64,000 bases of DNA from Bathynomus jamesi (lineage: Eukaryota; Arthropoda; Malacostraca; Isopoda; Cirolanidae). Positions 50,149 through 61,700 of the stretch are shown piece by piece. A program made the position numbers and the translations under genes. The stretch covers positions 232,501 through 296,500 of the forward strand of contig JAJOZX010005786.1 of the NCBI GenBank assembly GCA_023014485.1. The letters run 5' to 3'. The notes beneath the pieces are model-generated. The model had not been told where the DNA came from and searched no databases. It saw nothing but the letters and a program-made list of their open reading frames with translations. Each line of letters starts with the position of its first letter. Within the stretch, counting starts at the first letter, position 1.

Positions 50149-51800
50149 GAAGCAATAAAGGAAAATCTAAAATACTTCTATAGCAATGCGAGAAGGAAAA
50201 CAAAACGCGCTCCGCTATCGGGCCCTTAAGAAGAGAAATAATGAACTAACCGACGATCTGAAATATTGAGAGCCCGAGTAGAATCAGTTTTAGTACCCCA
50301 AAAAAGTGATAAAACGATACCTGACACAGATGATTTCTTTAAAGAGAAATTGCAAGGAGAGTGTATAACAGACTGTGATTTTACCCAGAAGATGTAGCGA
50401 GAGCTATAGGAGAAGTGAAACCACATTCAGCAGCAGGTCCGGACAAATGGAACGATTTACTGATTAAAAACTGTAAAAATGAAATAGCTACACCTTTATA
50501 CTGGATATGGAGAAGATCCCTAGACACTGGAGAAAATACCGATCATCTTGAAACGAGCAAACATTGTCCCTATATATAAAGGAGGGGATAGATATCAAGT
50601 AAAGTGCCACTGACGTCACACCTCACCAAAGTATTTGAAGAGTAGTTAGAGAGAAAATTACGATTTCTTGAAGACACTGAATGATTCACCGAAAATCAGC
50701 ATGGATTCCGATCAGGAAGATCATGCCTATCACAACTAATAGAGCAATATAATAATATTCTAGATGCACTGGAAGGCAATGACAACTACGATGTCATATA
50801 CACGATTTTCCTCAGAGAAAGTCCACAGATCGTCAAATTTAAGGTATATCATCATCAGAATCGGAAGTACGCAGCTCAGTACCACAAGCGCAGTACTGGC
50901 CCCACTCCTGTTCATTATCATGCTAACAGATATAGAAGCGGGAGTAAACAGCAACAGTATAGTAACATCCTTTGCAGACGATACAAAGATCAGCAGAAAA
51001 ATCAGCGATGTAAATGAAGTGGAGGCGTTGCAGAGGGACACGAACAAAATATACAATGGTCAGAAGCCTACAACATGACATTTAACACCGAGAAATTTCA
51101 GCTCTTGAGATATGGTAGAAAAGAGGACCTTAAACAGACTGCATATTATGCTCCAGATAAACAGAAATTCAGAGAGAAGCACGGAAAGCGTCTTCTTGGG
51201 GATAATAATGACTGATGATGCGAATTGAAACACAAAATCAGATTGCGATAAATAAAGCAAAAAGAGTGCGGGACATGTACTAAGAACGTTCAAAGAAGGG
51301 ACAGGACAATACTGATTCCCCTACTGAGAACACTGATTATACAAAACTTGAATACTGCTCAGGTCTTGACGTCCCCATATAAAAAGGAAGAAACTAATAG
51401 AGCAGAAGAACTCAGAGACATTTCACAGCAAAGATTGATGGCTGCAAAGAGCTCAACTACTGGGAAAACTATGTAAAACTACATTTGTACTCCCTGGAAA
51501 GAAGAAGAGAGAGGTACACCATAATTTACATATGGAAAATGATCGAAAAACTGGTACGAAACCTCAAACTAACCTTAATTACCATTAACACAACACTGGA
51601 AAATAGGAAAGGTAGGATGTGTAGTGTTTCCAAATTAAAGGCCCGACAAGACAAGGTGACTCTTCAACATAAGGAAAATAACTTGGTTGTCAGGGGCCAA
51701 GACTTTTTTAACCAGCTTCCAAAGGACCTCAGAATTGTTACAGCGGTCAAAGTTGAAGTCTTCAAGAGAAGACTAGATGCCTGGCTCAAAATTCAATGAG
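50149..51800 (+). pseudogene. LINE 2 RT, array unit 4
   Basis: Same content. Open pieces include 50764-51078 (SIVTSFADDTKISRK) and 51485-51799, the C-terminus, here in one frame through KVEVFKRRLDAWLK. The tail and flank run to 52409, where the array ends. Confidence 0.8.
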
Positions 51801-52409
51801 GCAAATTCAAATTCAGGTAAAATTCAATGAGCCAAATTTGGACTGGGGACTTATGACTGTGTGCAAGATGGTTGACAGGTTTTTTAATTAGTGTTTATCA
51901 ACAGTTTTAGTAGGTATTTTTTATTTAGTAATATATATATATTTTATGTTATTATACTATTTTGATTATGTTCGAAACAAGAATCATTTGCAGTAACAAG
52001 TCTTTAAGATATATTTTCTAATACTGATGAGTGACCAGAAATTTCTTCATTTTTTAAACTTCAGTGCTATGTTACTCCCCATTTCAATTATTTGATTTTG
52101 TAATTCTATTTTATTTCTTTACTTGCAATCCAATTCATCCAAGCCGTTTCTGTTTCATTCATTTACCTGCAATCTTCCGAGCTATTACCTCAGTCTCAAC
52201 ATTAGAGAGAAGGCGAGTGAGTAGCATGGCTGCAAACAAGACGAGTGCAGAGAAATTGCAATGTTGATCAAATGAGTGCCAGTGCCACCCACCCCACCCC
52301 ACTTGTTGCAAGGTGTAAACCCCATCCCCCAGTGCTAACTCCCCAGAGTACCCCCCAAAGGGGGGAATCCCCCAGCAAGCTCGGGGAGTCCACCCAACCT
52401 TTTTGGGGA

Positions 52410-52615
52410 GAAGCTGGGACGGCCTCACCCCCCAAACGGGTATACCTAATCTAAGAGAGAGGAGGAGAGAGAGGAAGCGGCCATGCAGCTTCTGCCAGAC
52501 GCAAAAGCTTAATGAGAGCTCAGGTAGCATCACTTGGCTTAGAACTCGAAATCCGCCAGTTGGTAGTTGGCTTAATCCGCCAGTTAGCGCACGCACATGC
52601 TGGTAGATCCCCTAT

Positions 52616-52684
<69 letters not shown>

Positions 52685-52705
52685 TGTAAAGCCCCAATAG
52701 AAAAA
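52410..52705. other. Flank of the array and (AC)n/(TA)n
   Basis: 52410-52615 is unique sequence without a convincing gene. (AC)n at 52619-52650 and (TA)n at 52650-52682 follow. Confidence 0.6.
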
Positions 52706-52707
52706 TA

Positions 52708-53482
52708 CAGGGTGTCCCATAAGTCCGGCATCATAGGAGAAATTCATATTTTTCTATTTCTACAAACCATAATTCATATTTTTCTTATGCTCAGGATGCC
52801 AATTTCCCGTCCACCATTCTGTTCAGTGACGAGGCTGTTTTTTATGGAAATGGTGAGGTAAATCGACAGAACACCCGCTACTTGTCTCAAAACAACCCTC
52901 ACTGGTATACCTCTTCAAAGGAACAAGGTGCATCTCGGGTGATGGTATGGTGTGGATTTGGAAGGATCGCATCATAGGCCCCCTCTTTTTCGATGAACAT
53001 GTCACTGGAGGCACCTACCTACGTATGCTCAAGGAAGAAGCATTTCCCAGTGTCTTGAACGAAGAAGGAAATTTCCCAACATGGTTCCAGCAAGACGGCG
53101 CTCCTGCACATTACAGCACCCAAGTAAGGGAATACCTGTACCAACAATTCACTGGTCATTGGATAGGACGTCGAGGGCCTGTAGAATGGCCAGCTAGAAG
53201 CCCGGATCTCACGCCACTAGATTTTTATCTCTGGGGCCACTTGAATGCGCTGGTATACGCAGAGAAAATTAGGAGTGTTGAACATTTGCGACAGCGCATT
53301 ATTGGGGCATGTAACACCATTACTCCTGACATCATTCACCGTGTGGTTGCTGATTGGGTATCACGTCTGAATTTGTGTATTGAAAACAATGGTGGACATA
53401 TTGAGTACGTTCTGTAAATAAAAGCTTTTGTTTTGCCTTTTTTTATTATTTTTCCTATGATGCCGGACTTATGGACACCCTG
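52708..53482 (+). mobile_element. DD41D mariner, internally deleted
   Basis: Ends CAGGGTGTCCCATAAGTCC and the inverse of CAGGGTGTCCATAAGTCC, each next to TA (52706-52707, 53483-53484); inverted similarity to about 36 bp (GGCATCATAGGA). The N-terminal half of the transposase is deleted. Confidence 0.85.
52793..53417 (+). pseudogene. Mariner-type transposase, DD41D
   Basis: Joins the element at about 52793 with STILFSDEAVFYGNG, whose Asp is the first catalytic residue. After a one-base slip near 52950 the frame 52947-53417 carries FQQDGAPAHYSTQVREYL (second Asp) and ARSPDLTPLDFYLWGHL (third Asp); the count between them is 41, so DD41D. It ends VEHLRQRI...NGGHIEYVL with a TAA at 53415. Missing: N-terminal helix-turn-helix region. 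It is related to, but clearly different from, the transposase at 17728-18189. Confidence 0.8.
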
Positions 53483-53484
53483 TA

Positions 53485-54077
53485 TATACAAACATATCCA
53501 TCACACAAAAAAAACAACACTACAACCACCAATCGTCTAAGTATAGCTTACCATCACCAAGCCCACTTTACCCACGGCCTTTACTTATCGGCTCCTGGAG
53601 ACCGAAAAGGTCTCTAAATACGACCAAAAATACAGAACTATTAAGCATAAACAAATACGTTTATGGGACCATGAGTGTAGACCGACAAGGTCTCAAAAAA
53701 GGGGTAACGCTATTATTGAGCTTCTCATGGTGGAACACCACGAGGCCAATTTGACGTTTGGTATTTGATCTTTTAAACAAAAAATCGAATAGATAAACAT
53801 AGTTTAATGGCAAAACAAAATTTAACCATAATATACAATTTTATCCTTAAACTATAACATAATAAGCATTATGATTTTTAAAACAAAATAAAAATTAAAA
53901 TAAGGCTAACTATTTAATTTTTCGCATTTATCTCCATCAGGTTTAAAGATTAGCTCGCTCTATTTAATTAATTTGTGTATATTTATTTGAGAGGGGATGT
54001 TCCAAAACAATAATTTGTTGAAGCATGCCATTAAAATATTTTTCAATATGGTTTTACGATATAGTGTTTAGAAGGCA

Positions 54078-54116
<39 letters not shown>
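53485..54116. other. Unassigned spacer, ends in (TA)n
   Basis: No gene. Includes a perfect hairpin GAGACCGAAAAGGTCTC at about 53597 and a similar GTAGACCGACAAGGTCTC at 53678. (TA)n at 54085-54116. Confidence 0.5.
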
Positions 54117-54120
<4 letters not shown>

Positions 54121-54455
54121 CATCCCATAGGTAATGTCGGTTTTTACGATAGATTAAGTTTAAACTAGTCCTACTCGGTTTAACCCTCAGATGCACAAAA
54201 TGGGTCGTCAGGGACCCAAGCGTCATTTATGTTTCATAAATTATTACTTAGAAATATCGTTTTCAATTGATATTTCATGTATTCCTCTGCTTATGTATAT
54301 ACTACCATATCCTATGATACTTAAAAACAAAAATCATCAGGAGCCCGGTAACAGGCACTAATAGGCAATATTGCAATGGGTCCCCTGGGACCCATTTTAG
54401 AAAAATAAAATAAATTTGGTGCATCATGATTTATTATGCGATGTTGAGTATATAT

Positions 54456-56717
54456 TAGGGTGACAACTTCTTATAGGGATAAAATTTGAAATTCAAAACA
54501 ATTTGCCGGCCATTTGTCCAATGCTGCCACCCTATGAGGAAACACCGTACACGAAATCTCATGGAATTCGGAAAGCATTTAGGGGTGCCTCGAGTCACAT
54601 GAATGAAACTGTCGCGCGGGAGAAATTTCAAGAATGAACGAGTTTCGACAACGCTTCAAAAACAAAAATGTTTCGAGAATGCAAGTGTATTATATAATTT
54701 AATAGAATTGTTTCCTTTATTTCATACTATAGATTATGCAAATCGATTAATTTATTTCATTAAATTAAAATTTTCATAAATAAATCGTTAAATAATATGA
54801 TGTGTATCAATCTTTGGATGATCAGCTTTTGGTGCTTCAAGTTCATTTTGCATACGACTTGGCAAGTACATTGGATCGCACAGGTATCAGTCATCGTTCA
54901 GCACACCGGATTATCGACGCTACGGCTAGAAGCCTCGGCCATAACTCACAAAAACTCGCGCTCAACTATGAAACCATTAGAAAATCACGAGAAAGGCTCC
55001 GTTCGGCGACGGCAGGAAAGATTAAACAAAGGTTCACACCCAACGAAGTGCTCACTGTTCACTGGGACGGAAAAATTCTACCAGACGATGAAGGTGGTCG
55101 GTGTGACCGACTAGCCATTTTCGTAACCGGAGTTGATACCGAGAAGCTCTTGGGTGTACCTAAGCTGACATCAGGAACGGGTGAGGTCATCGCCTCGGTG
55201 GTACATGCTGCGCTCAAAGAATGGAATGTGTCAGAAAAGGTATCAGCTATGAGCTTCGACACTACAGCTTCAAATACTGGTTACTTGTCTGGGGCATGCG
55301 TAATTTTGGAGCAGAAACTCGGCCGCCGACTCTTATACCTTGCATGTCGCCATCACATCCTAGAACTTGTCGTTGAGAAGGCGTACATGGAATGCATGGG
55401 ACCATCATCTGGTCCAGATATCCTCCTATTCTCCCGCTCCAAAGAGACGTGGAATACAATTTGCCAAGATAAGTACAAGACCCTGTCAGACCTTCCATCG
55501 AGTCTGAATGAGAATCGAGAAGAACTGATCGCTTGCTGGAATCTATATCTGACAAAACATCAGCCGAGGGATGATTACCGTGAATTCTTGGAGTTGTCGA
55601 TTACAATTCTTGGAGGTAATTTACCTAACTTTAGGTTTCGGCGACCTGGAGCACTTCACCGAGCACGTTGGATGGCAAAAGTAATTTATTCATTAAAAAT
55701 CCTGCTGCTTTCCCATCAGTTCAGACTTACAACTCGTGAAATGTCTGGCTTAAAACGATTTGTATTTTTTGCCCTGGAGTTATATGTCAGCGCGTGGTTC
55801 ACGGCCAGCAGTCCTTCATCTGCTCCCGCGAACGATTTGAAGCTTCTTCAAGACCTAGCAAAGTAACACGATGAAAGATCTCAGCATCCTGCCTTAGTGT
55901 CCTCGGTCGTCACTTATGGTACCTCAGCGAGTACTTGATTGGTCTCGCAATCTTTGATAAAGGTATCAATGCAACGACGAAAAAGAATATCGCTCGATCA
56001 ATCCTCGAAAAAGAAGCTGCTGAAGATCCTCCAAAGCGAGCCCAATACCTGCTGTTTCTTCCATTTCAACAAAGCAGCTCTCGGACTTTGCCTCGAAAGG
56101 ATCAAAGCTTCTCTTTGAACTTCTAAAAATTAATGATGGTTTCTTGTCCAAGGAACCAGAGACCTGGCCGGACGACGAAGATTTCAAGACTGGTTTGACT
56201 ATAGTTGAAGGACTAAAAGTCGTCAATGACATGGCAGAGAGGGGAATTGCCTTGATCCAGGCGTTCAATACAAAGATTACGAAGAATGAAGAACAGCGCC
56301 AACATCTCTTGCAGGTTGTTGAGGATCATAGGAAGTCTCAGCCTGGTACAATGAAAAAGTGGTATGGCTTGAGGAAAAGCAAGAATTAATGGGTGGTCTA
56401 CAATTGAATGAAAGACACCCTGGAGTATATTTAGTAAATATATTATTTACTTATTACGATTGGAGTACGCCTGCACTTAAACCTTATGAACTAAAACTAA
56501 CGTTTATTTACATTAATTAAAAAAAATATTAATTTATTTTTACTAGGTAATGAATAATTAATTTTTGTTATAAGGAGAATTATTTACCTCACTTGAGACA
56601 CCCTTAAATATTATCTGAATGACCTAATATTTAGAGTACATTGTTTTCTCATGTAGTAGCAGCATTGAACAAATGGCCAACAAAAAACTCCAAATTTCGA
56701 TTTTTATTGTCACCCTA
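54456..56717 (+). mobile_element. hAT-like transposon, complete ends
   Basis: Ends TAGGGTGACAA at 54456-54466 and TTGTCACCCTA at 56707-56717, exact inverse over 11 bp. Flanked by GTATATAT on both sides (54448-54455, 56718-56725), an 8-bp target duplication as expected for hAT. The match includes the non-repetitive G, so it is not simply the (TA)n context. Confidence 0.85.
54802..56389 (+). pseudogene. hAT-like transposase of an uncharacterised family
   Basis: The 54802-55866 frame (354 residues) reads LVLQVHFAYDLASTLDRTG, TVHWDGKILPDDEGG with a candidate first Asp, MSFDTTASNTG with a second, and YLACRHHILELVVEKAYME, similar in pattern to the C/H motif of hAT proteins. ALHRARWMAKVIYSLKI lies near residue 290, where hAT transposases have a conserved Trp. 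After a TAA at 55864 the protein continues in other frames (55935-56126: FDKGINATTKKNIARSIL; 56144-56389: VNDMAERGIALIQAF, QHLLQVVEDHRKS). I cannot name the subfamily. The ATG at 54802 follows TIR and leader; upstream exons are possible. The fragment at 26503-26940 is a relative. Confidence 0.7.
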
Positions 56718-56760
56718 GTATATATATATATATACTGTATATATATATATATATATATAT
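56718..56760. repeat. (TA)n at the hAT insertion site
   Basis: (TA)n with one CTG interruption inside the piggyBac leader. Confidence 0.9.
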
Positions 56761-56883
56761 ATTACGGTATTGCATCATGTATTGAGTCAGACTCACCCGT
56801 GGGAAGTTGTAACGCGCATGCGCATTTAGTACAATTACATCTGGAAATTTCGGAGCTGATTTTATTCTTATTTCAGATACGGG

Positions 56884-58576
56884 ATGGAGAGGAAGCGAGT
56901 CAAACTTTGTGACGAAAATATTGAATCCACGGTCAATGCATTAGTTGATAAAAGTGACAGTAGTGAAAGCAATGTAAGTGATAATGACATTGGTGATTTT
57001 AGTGACATTGGTATAAATGAAATCAGTGAAGATGATGGTGTTGAGCATTCACAAAAACAAGATTCAGAAACCGTGACTTATGCAAATTCGGAAAGCTCTC
57101 ATTCAGATTCTTCCAACAATGGTGATGATTTAGTGAACTTGAGGGAAGGTGATATTCGAAAGGAATAGATAGAAAAATCAGGAAGGAAATGGAGTACCAC
57201 TCCTCCAGCTCCGTCACGTACGCGTGCATGCAATATCATCAATTTTCAGTGTGGCCCCACAATAAATTTCGACAATAAACTTCAAATTTTCCATTCATTT
57301 CTGTGCGAAAACATGCTACTTGATATTGTACGATTTACAAATAAGCATGGTTCACTGTACAGTATTACGAAACTAAAAGTAAAGAGTGGGAAAAAATTAG
57401 TATGCAAGAACTAAAAGCATTTTTAGGTCTCCTCATTTTGATGGGAGTTTCAAAAGGCAATCCTGAGAATATTCGTGATATGTGGAAAGACGGACCACTG
57501 GGAAGGCCGGTTTTCAAGTCAACAATGTCTTTACGCCGATTCGAAATTATACGCTGTCACCTTCGTTTTGATAATAAGGACACACGAGCTCAAAGAAGGT
57601 CACTAGATAAATTTGCGCCAATCAGGGAATTGTGGAATGAATTTATTGACAATTGCAGGAACAACTACACTCCATCTGCCCAAGTTTGCATTGACGAACA
57701 GCTAATACCGTTCCGAGGACGTTGTCCATTCAAGCAATATTTACCTTCGAAGTCAGATAAATATGGTATGAAACTTTTTATTCTAGCTGATTGTAACAGT
57801 GGTTATATCTACAGTATAACGGGGAACCATACACAGGAAAAGTAGGAAACGTTCCAGTAAAAAATGTAGCTGCCGAAATTGTAAAAGCTCTAGTTGAACC
57901 ATTGTATCATTCTGGGCGTAATATTACAGGTGATAATTACTTTTCAGACTTTAGCCTCGCTGAAGAACTATTGCTGAAAAGGATTACGTATGTTGGCACA
58001 GTTCGTAAAAATAAACAAAAGTGTCAAACTCATTTCTACTCTCCATCATGATGGTAATATGGACCAAGAAACTGGAAAAATAGAAATAATTACTTATTAT
58101 AATCATACAAAAGGAGCTGTTGATACTGTTGACCAGCTCTGTCATTCATACAGTGTTCAGCGAAAAACCAGGCGCTGGCCATTAGCTTATTTCATGAACA
58201 TCTTGAACTTATGTGTCATAAATACCTATGTGATATACTTGCACAAGTATCCTGAATGGCAGAAAGGATCTACTCATAAAAGACGACAGTTTCTCGTAGA
58301 TTTAAGCATGGATTAAATCTACCACTGATTGAACTAAGGTCAAAAAATACAGTAGGACTCAGTCGTTCCATACAGAATGCAATGTCCGTTTGCGGTGTTC
58401 GAACATCTTCAGAAGTAACAGATAACCAGGTTTCAACTAAGAAATCATTAAGAAAAAGGTGTTATAAATGCAATTCAGATAGGAAATCGTCTCGTATCTG
58501 CTCTAAATGTAAGAAAACTGTTCGTGCACAACATTCTAAAAAGACTGAAATATTTGAATGCAAACCTTCTTGCTAA
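56884..58576 (+). pseudogene. piggyBac transposase
   Basis: ATG at 56884; the acidic N-terminus (residues 15-90: SDSSESNVSDNDIGDFSDI) is typical of piggyBac proteins, with a stop at about 57166. Open again at 57402-57845: LKAFLGLLILMGVSKGNPEN, MSLRRFEIIRCHLRFDN and VCIDEQLIPFRGRCPFKQYL, with the first catalytic Asp in DEQ. After a TAG at 57843, ITGDNYFSDFSLAEELL (second Asp, about 57927) and, in 57990-58316, NHTKGAVDTVDQLC (third Asp). 58382-58576 is the C-terminal Cys-rich finger (RCYKCNSDRKSSRICSKCKK). Three or four breaks; the DDD set itself is preserved. Confidence 0.85.
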
Positions 58577-58756
58577 TAAGTTTTATTGTGGTTGGTAAAT
58601 GAAAATTTTCTGTTATTTTTCCTTTTACATCTAGTAGAGATTTGTTCATTTTTAAAAAATTTTCTCATGCGTTTTAAATATTTTCTAATTAAAAACTATG
58701 TTATGAGGAAATAAAATGAAGATGTTAAAGGTGTTTCATTCTTTATTTCAGTTACC

Positions 58757-58840
58757 GTATCATATATATATATATATATATCTATATAATATAAAATATA
58801 ATATATAAATATATATATATATATAATATATAAATATATA

Positions 58841-58871
<31 letters not shown>

Positions 58872-59745
58872 ATATAAATATATATATAATATATAAATTA
58901 TATATATTATATAAATATATATATATAATATAAATATATATATATAGGGTGAACCAAATGTAGGTGGACAGTAAATGATAACGTTTATTTTGAGAATACA
59001 TATTTAATTTTTTTTATACTATAATACAAAATAAAATTTAAATAAATTTAGTTATAATATTTAATATAATATAACACAAACACCATAGTTATAATGAACA
59101 CCATAGTTATAATATAATATAACACAAACCGTATTCAACCTACTGTCCACCTACTTTTGGTTCACCGTGTATATATAATATATAAATATATATATAATTA
59201 TATATATATGATATATATGTATAAATATATATATATAAATATATATATAATATATATAATATATAAATATATATATATAATATATAAATATATATATAAT
59301 ATATAAATATATATATATAATATATAAATGTATATATGTAATATATATAAATATAATATATATATAATAATATATATATAAATATATATATATGTATATA
59401 TAATATATAAATATATATATATAATATATAAATATATATATAATATATAAATATAATATATATAAATATATATATAATAATAATATAAATATATATATAA
59501 TATATATAAATATATATATAATATATATATATTTATATATATTATATATATATAATATATATATAATTATATATATAATTATATGTATAAATATTTATAA
59601 TATATATATAATATATATATAATATATATATATAATATATATATATAATATATATACAAATATATATATTATATATATATAAATATATATATAATATATA
59701 TATAAATATATATAATATATAAATATATTTATATATATATAATAG
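58757..59745. repeat. Imperfect (TA)/(TAAA) minisatellite, about 1 kb
   Basis: Almost only A and T, built of ATATATAAATATATATATAA-like units; split by a MITE at 58946-59168. It is the piggyBac 3' untranslated part. All Ile/Tyr-rich frames here are repeat artefacts. Confidence 0.9.
58946..59168. mobile_element. MITE inside the AT minisatellite
   Basis: Ends AGGGTGAACCAAATGTAGG and the inverse of ACGGTGAACCAAAAGTAGG, continuing to TGGACAGTA. It is inserted in (TA)n within the piggyBac. Non-coding, with an internal short duplication (ACACCATAGTTATAAT twice). Confidence 0.8.
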
Positions 59746-59950
59746 AAATAATAAATCAATGAATGAATTTAGATAAGGGTCCCAAAGGACCCATTTTGTG
59801 TCATGACGTGATTCAAATTTTTTGTGCATTTGAAGGTTAAGCATAAATTTTCCGAAGGTTATATCTAAGAGGAGATCTATCGTGTTTCGCTACATACTTT
59901 ACAGACCTTGACCAGTGAAGACGTGTTTTGCTTTATGTGAACCCCTCATG

Positions 59951-60806
59951 AACATGGCGGTATCAGAAGAGCATATCAGGCATATAATGCTTTACGAGTT
60001 CAAAAAAGGGAATAGTGCTACTGAAGCAACGCGAAACATTCAGGACGTTTATGGCAACGATATTCTGCATGTGAGGAAATGTCAAAGAGGATTTCAAAAA
60101 TTTAGGAATGGTAACTGCTGTTCGACAGATGCAGCACGCTCTGGACGCCCTGCTGAGTTTGATGATGACCTGCTGTTAGCCGCACTTGAAGAAGACTGTT
60201 CAACAACTGTCGAAGAATTGGCCCAGAAACTCAATTCATCCCCGTCCACCATTCATGGACATTTGAAACAACTCGGGAAAGCGCCTAAGTTAGGAAAATG
60301 GGTACCACATGAATTGTCGGTAGACAATCTGAGGGTGCGGGTAAACATTAGCACAGCTCTTCATTCCGTGAACTCCAAGCTCCGTTTTTGCTCCGTTTAG
60401 TGACTGGTGATGAAAAGTGAATACTGTACCAGAATGTTAAGCGCCGTCGACAGTGGGTTTGTGCCGGAGAACCAGCGACACCACAGCCAAAACCAAATCT
60501 TCACCCACGGAAGGTGTTGCTTAGTGTTTGGTGGGATAAAGGTGGTGTAATACACTTTGAAACCTTACCACACAACCAAACAATCACCTCTCAAGTCTAC
60601 TGTCAACAACTGGATCGATTGAACACTGCACTAAAAGAAGATACCTTCTTTGGTTAATCGGAAAGGAATCGTGTTCTACCACGACAACGCACGTCATCAT
60701 ACCGCTCGGATCACTTCTACAAAAATTGAGGAGCTTGGGTGGGAAAAACTTTCACATCCTCCATATTCTCCAGACCTTGCGCCTTCAGATTATCATCTCT
60801 ACTTAT
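59951..60806 (+). pseudogene. Mariner transposase, DD34D
   Basis: ATG at 59951 starts AVSEEHIRHIMLYEFKKGNS, the mariner N-terminal helix-turn-helix region. RSGRPAEFDDDLL and QKLNSSPSTIHGHLKQLGK make up the linker and second helix-turn-helix. A stop ends the frame at 60400; then LVTGDEK (first Asp), with the usual Trp codon changed to TGA. VFYHDNARHHTARI (second Asp) is at about 60670 in a shifted frame, and PPYSPDLAPSDYHLY (third Asp) at about 60760-60800; 34 residues lie between the last two, the mariner DD34D spacing. The protein is cut off at 60806 by the inverted LINE. Several breaks; inactive. Confidence 0.85.
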
Positions 60807-61131
60807 GCCATGTGCGATCTGATTGATTCCCAATTTTTAGTCTTGGAGTTTAAGTTAAAGGCCTCAAATTTTCTTCTTTCTTCAGTATGTGTATTGTCTT
60901 TTGATGTTGTCGTCATATTTGTTGATATCTCGATTAAGTTGCGGTTTGAGATAATGGTTGGGGTTATTTTTATATCAGCAATCAAGCTCGTGTTATTCGT
61001 GAACACCAGATCTAAGCAGTTGTTCTTTCTGGTATTTCCTGTTATCTCCTGTGTCAGCATAGATTCATTTGTGAGAGCCATCAAAACTTTTGCTTGTTCC
61101 TGGTCTCCTCTTGTGCCCCCTTTGTTCTGGT

Positions 61132-61192
<61 letters not shown>

Positions 61193-61700
61193 TATCTACC
61201 TTTTTGTATTTTATAAATGGGACGTTAAAATCTCCGCAAATCACTATATTCAGAGATGGAGGGTTTATGGCTTTTATTAGCTCTCTGATGTCATCAATGG
61301 CCTCCGGGAATTTTTCGGTTGGGGTGTTTGGAGGTCTTTTGATGACTATTAGTGTACGTTTAGTTTTTCTATTTTAACTGTTAGAAGTTCCACAAAGCTG
61401 TTTGATTTACTTATTATCGTCTCTGTCATATGACCTTCATGTACATATATAGAGCACAGCCATCTTTACGTCTCGTTGTTCTATCCGCTCTTAGTAAGTT
61501 CAAACCCTCTCTATTTATCTCTTTTTTTTCAATGCAATGTTCGCAGTTTTCACAATTTCCTTGGCAATCCTTAAGATGAGTTTCTGTAAGGCATGCGATG
61601 TCTGCCCTTGTTTCATCCATAAATCTTTTCAGGTACGAAACTTTGTTGAGTGATTCGTTTGGTCTTATTCCTTGACTATTAGCCAGGACAATATTTATGT
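60807..61700 (-). pseudogene. LINE 2 ORF2: endonuclease (right arm)
   Basis: Same endonuclease as at 42190-43058 on the opposite strand. 61426-61620 holds ADIACLTETHLKDC with the catalytic Glu, and 60803-61084 holds NCLDLVFTNNTSLIAD. The GDFNVPFIKYKK region lies between, interrupted by a longer in-frame-type (TA)n at 61134-61190. The protein stops where the arm ends at 60807, before the RT, which is unusual for a LINE since natural truncation removes 5' ends. Plus-strand frames here are shadows. Confidence 0.75.

Larger units (their letters stand above)
43368..52409 (+). repeat. Four-copy tandem array of LINE 2 RT plus 3' flank
   Basis: Units start at GAAGCAATAAAGG: 43368 (2280 bp), 45648 (2266 bp), 47914 (2235 bp) and 50149 (2261 bp). 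Each holds the RT, C-terminus, LINE 3' tail and about 600 bp of flank ending TTTGGGGA. After unit 4 the sequence continues GAAGCTGGGACGG, so GAAGC is the junction microhomology. Units 2-4 share substitutions absent from unit 1 (for example GCGAGAAGG against GCGAAAAGG) and all carry scattered one-base indels, mostly deletions. Confidence 0.95.
54184..59836 (+). mobile_element. piggyBac transposon with nested elements
   Basis: Bounded by TTAA on both sides. Left end CCCTCAGATGCACAAAATG; right end the inverse of CCTTCAAATGCACAAAA. Internal GGGTCC/GGACCC palindromes lie near both ends (for example TGGGTCCCCTGGGACCCA at 54380 and GGGTCCCAAAGGACCC at 59777). It holds a hAT-like element (54456-56717), the transposase and AT-rich minisatellite. 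Without the hAT insertion it is about 3.4 kb. Confidence 0.9.
54117..60806 (+). mobile_element. DD34D mariner split by a piggyBac insertion
   Basis: 54117-54179 is a mariner left end (AGGTCATCCCATAGGTAATG, then TCGGTTTTTACG), next to TA. The piggyBac sits at a TTAA (54180-54183 / 59837-59840), and the mariner resumes at 59841 with its 5' leader and transposase. Its right end is lost at 60806, where an inverted LINE 2 copy begins. Confidence 0.7.

Noticed and set aside
58696..59844. Ile/Tyr-rich ORFs in AT repeats (also at 3162, 14880, 17237, 18931, 31379, 32437 and 52512)
   Set aside because: Translations of (TA)n and related repeats without conserved flanks.
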